NCBI GenBank assembly: GCA_023055505.1
Contig: JALIRH010000094.1
Coordinates: forward strand, 1,365,078-1,429,077
DNA: 64,000 nt
Direction: 5' to 3'
Source: Callipepla californica brunnescens
Taxonomy: Eukaryota; Chordata; Aves; Galliformes; Odontophoridae
Shown: positions 58,228 to 64,000 of the stretch, piece by piece
Layout: each line of letters starts with the position of its first letter
Numbering within the stretch: the first letter of the stretch is position 1
The notes under the pieces: model-generated
Seen by the model: only the letters and a program-made list of their open reading frames with translations
The model's database searches: none
Told to the model about the DNA's origin: nothing
Translations under genes and position numbers: made by a program

Positions 58228-61200
58228 GTACGTTATTTTGTAAAAAAAGATATTAAATGTGTACAATTTTGAGAACTCAGTTGATTACAATTTAATTATA
58301 CACAAAAACCAGTGTCTTCTTCTAGATCAGATACAAAAATTCCTGGCAATGATAATCATGTTTTGTTTTAAAAAGTGAGTGTTTTTTAGCTATTCTTGTA
58401 TTCATTACTTCATCTTCTCATCTTGATGTTGAAACAGATTATGTCATTGCATTTTTAAAAATAATAATATTTACTTTAGAAACTAGTAGAAGTTGGGAAA
58501 GGATAAGGGTGTGAATTTTGATTAAAAGAGGCTTTCTAGGACATTGAACATACGTGAATATCAGGATAAAGTTGGGAATCAGTATGGGAGCTCAGAGCCC
58601 ACAGTGTGTCAGTTCCACCGCCCTATACAAACACTAGTAACTGCACTACACAATAAATTATGCTCAGCTCAAATGATGTTGAGCCCTTCTCACCTTGACA
58701 CAGAGCAGGTTGCTGATACTGATAGATCACTCTGTTAGTTTATCTTTCAACACAAAAGTAGCTGGTGAAGCTGCAAAACCAGCAATTGCTATCTGTGTAA
58801 CATAGCCAAGCATCAAAGCATCTTTTCTTTTTGTAGACTTCTGATTGTGGAGAGCAATATGAGGTAGAGGCACTGGCAGAAAATCTTTTGCAGATTCGAA
58901 ACTTGAGAAGGGGCAACTTAACTGCTCCAAGTTATACAGACTGTAATACCAGATGATTATACATCTCCAAAGAATATTACTACAAAAAATCTCTTTGGAA
59001 ATATGCATGGTTATTATGGTCTCAATAAATTAAATGCATTTAAATTGCTATTTTTGGTTCAATGAAGCATAACTTCTAGGCTGTCTTGGTTCATTGCTGT
59101 AGCATTCACTCCTATAGTTCCTTTATTTTACTAGTAACTTCTTCATTTTTGTCTAGAGGTATGTGCATAGGCTAGCATGTTGAAAAATCAGTTTATGTTT
59201 GTGTAATACATAATGCTGGTTTCTTTACACTTCCATTTAATCTTGGAAAATAAATCTTGTTTTTAAAGGATTCAGAAGTTGATGTTTACCTCAGTCAGTC
59301 TAAATTATGAGATACTTTCTACAGAAATTACAAGTGAGATCATGACCACAAGTTACATAGAAGTCATTTATAGAATACCATTATATAATAGATGCAGATT
59401 TTCTATGTATTTATATCTTGTTAATTCAGAGTGGGAATATGCTAGATGTTTCATGACTGCCCTTTGGCTTCAGTTCTAGGTCAAACAGCAGTGTTAAATA
59501 TGATAGGAAGTTTTATACTTCCTTATGTATTAATGGTTACTATTTGTGTCATAACAGGGCATGTCTTAGGATGTTTGTCAAGACACAGTGTCTTTTCCAT
59601 ATTATGTTCTTTGTAAAGAATCACCACATACAGTCTTCTGTTTGCCTGGTAACAACTAAGCAATGCAATGACACACACAGCATGGATGCCCACGCTTATA
59701 CCCTTTGCAAGAAAAAGTCTCTGTTCCACTGAATTTTCTGTGATGGCTTCTAGAATGTCATTTCTTTCTCTTATGGGAAGGCCTGAAGAGGGTAATGCTC
59801 AATGTTGCAGAGAAGGGAAATTATTATTTGCAAAACTGACCATGAAGGAGGGCATATTATAATCAGATCATAGAAGTGAAGATAACACTGTATGTTCAAG
59901 TTCTATAATTGCTGCTTGCTCTAACATTTTTGACCTTCAGGAATGTCCTTTTTCCCATCTCTTGTCAAGCAGAAGTTGTTTTGCTTTTTCTTTGTTATGA
60001 ATTCTGTTCCACCATATTTTTGGCTTTCAACTTTATTTACCTTATGTGTCTGTGCTGTGTTCTATTCATCAGCATCTTCTGTATCTCTCTCTTTATCATT
60101 CTCACTTCAAGTTTGGTCCTGAGAATTACAGGCTTCCTCTGATGTGTTTCTTGTTTTCTGTAACAATAAAAATGTGCAAGATCACTAGGGCTACTATTTC
60201 TTATCCTCATCTTCCATTCCTTTTCTGTTCCTCTCTAACTTGTTTTATATCTCACTTACTTTCACGGCCTTTCACATCTTTGTCCCTACTAGCTCTTACC
60301 TGCCATTGTCTGAAACATATCTCAACATTTATTTACATCAGCATGAGGCAACAATCTTCCCCTAATTCAGCCTTCTGACTTGCCTGGGCTGCACTAAGTG
60401 AAGAGGAATTTTCTTGGGTTGCATATAAAATCCATAGTATATAAATATACTTTTTAAAATTCTTTTTTATTGAAGCATACAAAAAAAGGGAGCAACAAGA
60501 ACATAAAACAATTGGGATGTTTGACCTTGTATTTACAAAACTAACATGACAGTCTGATTTGGTGGGTGGAGTTGCAATTCTTAGTGACTTCTCAAGCAAT
60601 TTCTGGTTAAATTTTACTCTTCTGTACTTCTTTATTCTTCTGTACATCCTTGAAAATAGTTGTTCACAAATATATGTACTGCCAAAAAGCAGTGATGTGA
60701 ATAGAGTGACTGTGAAGTAAGGGTATTTCTTTCTGATAAGATAGGTCTTAGAAACATTACCAGGTTGTTTTTTTTTATTTTATTTTAATATCTAATTGCA
60801 ACTTTGTGCCTTCCATTTTAAACTTTGCAGGTAATTTATTTATTTATGTTGACCGAAAATGGAGTCACAAATTACCAAAAAATTGATCATTTTTTTAACA
60901 ATCTTGAAATCTATTCTCAAATTCTATTATCAAAATAGAAAGCACTGTTGCATATTTTTCACAGTTCACAGGACTGTTCAGCCAATGTATCAAAATGTAT
61001 AAAATGATTTGCCTTAACTTGAGTTGACATTGCATTGCACTTTCCCTTCTCTGTGTCTTAGTTTCTGCCCAGACAGTGCCAATTGCCCACTGATGTTTGC
61101 TTATTGCTGAGCAATGGGTGCATGCCTGGGGCTGTGCCAGGCTGCTCAGTGGGGAAGAGCCACCACTATGATGGTGCAGGGCAGAGGGCAGCTGCAGTAC

Positions 61201-64000
61201 AGGCTGGGCCAGAATGTATACTACTGGCAGGCCCCAGATAGGGCGTGCCTGCCCTAATGCATCTGCTCCAGTTGGCTACTAAACGTCTTCAGTCTGTCAC
61301 TTTCTATCATAGCAGTGCAGAAGTAGGATGTGTTAGCAGTCACAGAGGAGAAAAATCAAAGTATGAGGCATAAGGGCCAAGGTCTCACAGTCGTAAGGGA
61401 TTAAAATTAAAAAGGAAACTGCAGTAAGCAGTCTCATCTATTTGTCTCATCTGAAATCGGAAAGGCAGATGCATTTCATGAGTGCTGTAAAGTATAACAA
61501 AAACTTCTGCCTTTTGCTATGAGTTGCATTTCGTACATGTAAATAAATACTACGTCTATTTCTATTCATGAAAATCAGTAGCAATGAAATTAATATGCAC
61601 AAACATTGTTTTGGTTAATGTCATGTTCATGCTGGCAGTAGTGAAGTGAGGATCTAAAATTTTAAAAAGATGTTTGCTTGGAAATCCTGTTTCTAGACAT
61701 GCATATTGCTTGAAAAGTTTACTCTCATCAACATTTTCGTTAATACACCCAACAGCATTCATGTCTATATATATATTTTTTTTTTTGTATGTACTGAAGA
61801 ATTCAGTTTGTTCTCAGGCACCACTGTATGAATCAGAAGTTTTGATATACTTTTTTAGAAATTTTTATTGATACATATTATGTGCTCTCATTCACATTTT
61901 ACTGAATAAACCCTTCTATTAATACAGAATGAATAGCTACATTTAAAGGTGGTTTGCTTTTGTTGCTGTTGTTTGTTTTTATGATGTTGTGGATTTCTGT
62001 ACTATGACTACAGCTCTGTTTATTGCCTGATATTGGTAGAACAGATAGTACCATGATATGTTGCTATCTTTATCAAATACTCTAAAATAATAAAGTGATA
62101 TTGCAACATAGTATTGTTCACAAGAACATTATGTGAAGACAGAATAATAAAAAAAAAAAAAATCCCGAGGTCATGCCACAATTCTGGGCTTCATATTTCT
62201 ATGCCATGATAATTTATCATCAAGAACAGCTGATGCTGCCATAATTTTGTGACCTTGGAACACAGAAAATATTACACAGATCTTTTTTGTATATTTCATT
62301 TCAAATTTACTCATAGCAGTCTATTTACCTCTAATAGTAATGCCCACAAATTAAGATACATCCAATATCCAAGCAAATACAACTAAGCAATGTATAATGC
62401 CAAGAGGACAATCTGGTCTTTTTGCATGTCAACAGAATTAATTATAAAATGTTATAGTTTCAGAAGACAGTATTTCAGCACCTTGCAACATGAAAGATGG
62501 TAGAATGATAATATTTCATTTATAGTACTGAAAATACCACAGAATAACAGAATGGTTGAGGTTGGGAGATAACTTTGAGATTACCTAGTCAAACCTCCCT
62601 TCTCAAATGGAGTCCCTCACAGCATGTTATCCAGGACTGTCCATACAGCTTTTGAGTATCTCCAGGGAAGCAGATCCCATAACTTCTCTGAGCAACCTCT
62701 TACTGCTTGATTACTTGCACAGTATCTTTTCCTCATGTTCAGATGAACTTCCTGTGTTTCAGTGTGTTCCCATTGCCTCTTGTTTGCTTGGTGCCACTCT
62801 GAAGACTCTAGTCACATTTTCTTCATACCTCTCCTTCAGATATTACACACATTGAGCAAATCCCTCCTAAGCCTTTACTTCTCCAAGACATAGTAGCTCG
62901 GATACCTCTAACTTCCCTCATATGCTCCCATACCTTCATTCTGTAGCCCTTTACTATACTCACTCCAGAAGCCCTACATCCCTCTTTTATTAGGGGGTCC
63001 AGATCTGGATACAGTACTCCAGGTGAGACTTCACCACAGCTGATGGAGGAGGTGATTTACCTCACTTGATCTGTTGATAGTACTCTTCCCAGTGTAGCCT
63101 AGGATAGCATTGGCATTCCTGGACACTAGGGCTCATGGTCAACTTGTTGTCAAGAAGGATTCTCAGGTCCTTCTCTCAGGGCTACTTCCCATCAGGTCAG
63201 CTCCCAGCCTGTACTTGTGCATGGGATTATTCCTCCCCAGATGTAGAACCCTACACTTGCCTTTATAGAATTTCAAGAGACTCCTCTCCGCCCATCTCTC
63301 CAACCTGTTGAGGGCCTTGTGAATAGCAGCACAGTCTTCTGGGGAATCAGCCCTCCTCCCAGCTCTGCACTGCCGGCAAGCTTGATGAGGATGCACTCTA
63401 TCCCTTCATCAAAGTCTCTGATGAATAAGGTAAACCCAGGTCTTCAGGCTGAACAATCCCAGCTTCCTCAGCCTGGCTTCATAGGAGAGGTGCTTCAGTA
63501 CTCTGATAATCTTTGTGGCCCTCCACTGGACCCACTCCAACAGCTCAATATTTTTCCTGTGCTGGGGGCCCCAGACCTGGATGCAATACTTCAGATGAGG
63601 CCTCATGAGGAAGGAGGGGCAATCCCCATCCATACCTTGCTGGAAGCCCAGGATACAGTTTGCCTTCCAGAGCGCAGTGCAAACTGCTGGTTCATGTCTA
63701 TCTTCCCACAAGGACCTCTTAGACCTTCTCCATAGTATTGTTCTCCTGGTCTGTATACATATCTGGGAATGCCCCAACCCAAGTGTAATACTTTGCTGAA
63801 AGTTACTAGGTTCTCATGGACCCAAGATTCTTCAGAACAGACCTCTAGGGGGTATCACTCATGCTTCATGCTAGCACTTCATGCTAGGGGGTATCACTCA
63901 GCTTCTACCTGAACATAGAGGCACTAAACAGAACATTCTGGCTGTGACAATCCAACCAATTATTTATCCATCAAATAGTCCACCCTTCAAATCCATCTCT
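58228..64000 (+). other. SLC1A1: SLC1A1 intron 8, 5' part
   Basis: Begins GTACGT and continues beyond the window. A G+C-richer patch at about 61050-61280 has no recognised identity. From 62538 it is CR1. The next family motif expected after codon 295 (L/A-I-H-S) was not found. Confidence 0.8.
62538..64000 (-). mobile_element. CR1 LINE (reverse orientation), running off the right edge (intron 8)
   Basis: The reversed 3' tip begins at 62538 (ACCACAGAATAACAGAATGG). The 3'UTR and distal ORF2 follow (GCCCTCCACTGGACCCACTC, TTGAGGGCCTTGTGAATAGC). A 39-bp-offset repeat of CTAGGGGGTATCACTCA occurs at 63845 and 63884. The element continues to the last base seen. Confidence 0.9.

Noticed and set aside
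63319..63777. Open frames of 138 (+) and 122 (-) codons at the right edge
   Set aside because: They are shadows of a reverse CR1 LINE.

Overview
The window is vertebrate nuclear DNA, almost certainly from a bird. It is AT-rich intergenic and intronic sequence crowded with CR1-type LINE fragments and old ERVL-type LTR sequences, with one CpG-rich promoter region at about 11.13-12.0 kb. The species cannot be fixed from the sequence. Nothing prokaryotic or plasmid-like is present, and I saw no CRISPR array, operon, rRNA or tRNA gene.

The only host gene I can support is the 5' half of SLC1A1, on the + strand. It encodes EAAT3/EAAC1, the neuronal and epithelial Na+-dependent glutamate/aspartate/cysteine transporter. 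Eight coding exons join in frame: 11634-11724, 27962-28102, 49097-49189, 50681-50795, 52786-52828, 54134-54241, 55957-56141 and 58120-58227. They give residues 1-294 plus two bases of codon 295, which is the N-terminal scaffold half of a protein of about 525 residues. All introns are GT-AG. The second half (hairpins HP1 and HP2, TM7 with the NMDGT motif, TM8, C-terminus) must lie beyond base 64000.

Layout: 1-11.1 kb is upstream intergenic DNA with a nested CR1/LTR cluster at 2.2-5.3 kb. At 11.13-12.0 kb is the CpG-rich promoter and exon 1, with a CCAAT box, GC boxes and a perfect EGR1-type site. Intron 1 (16.2 kb) holds four CR1 copies, one minus-strand ERVL-type LTR and an unexplained GC-rich islet at 15.05-15.29 kb. 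Intron 2 (21 kb) holds four more CR1 copies and a decayed ERVL-like provirus (LTR, primer-binding-site-like segment, internal region, protease/reverse-transcriptase remnants) at 40.7-44.3 kb. Introns 3-7 are short (1.3-2.0 kb) and mostly unique. Intron 8 runs off the right edge into a long minus-strand CR1.

I did not find a new biological system. The most useful second looks are the GC-rich islet in intron 1, the ERVL-like provirus with its 81-bp tandem duplication and oppositely oriented LTR piece, the CR1 copy that still shows an ORF1 esterase-like segment, the EGR1/CpG promoter, and the small or in-frame-skippable SLC1A1 exons. Apart from exon 1, the small open reading frames in the window look like repeat shadows or chance.
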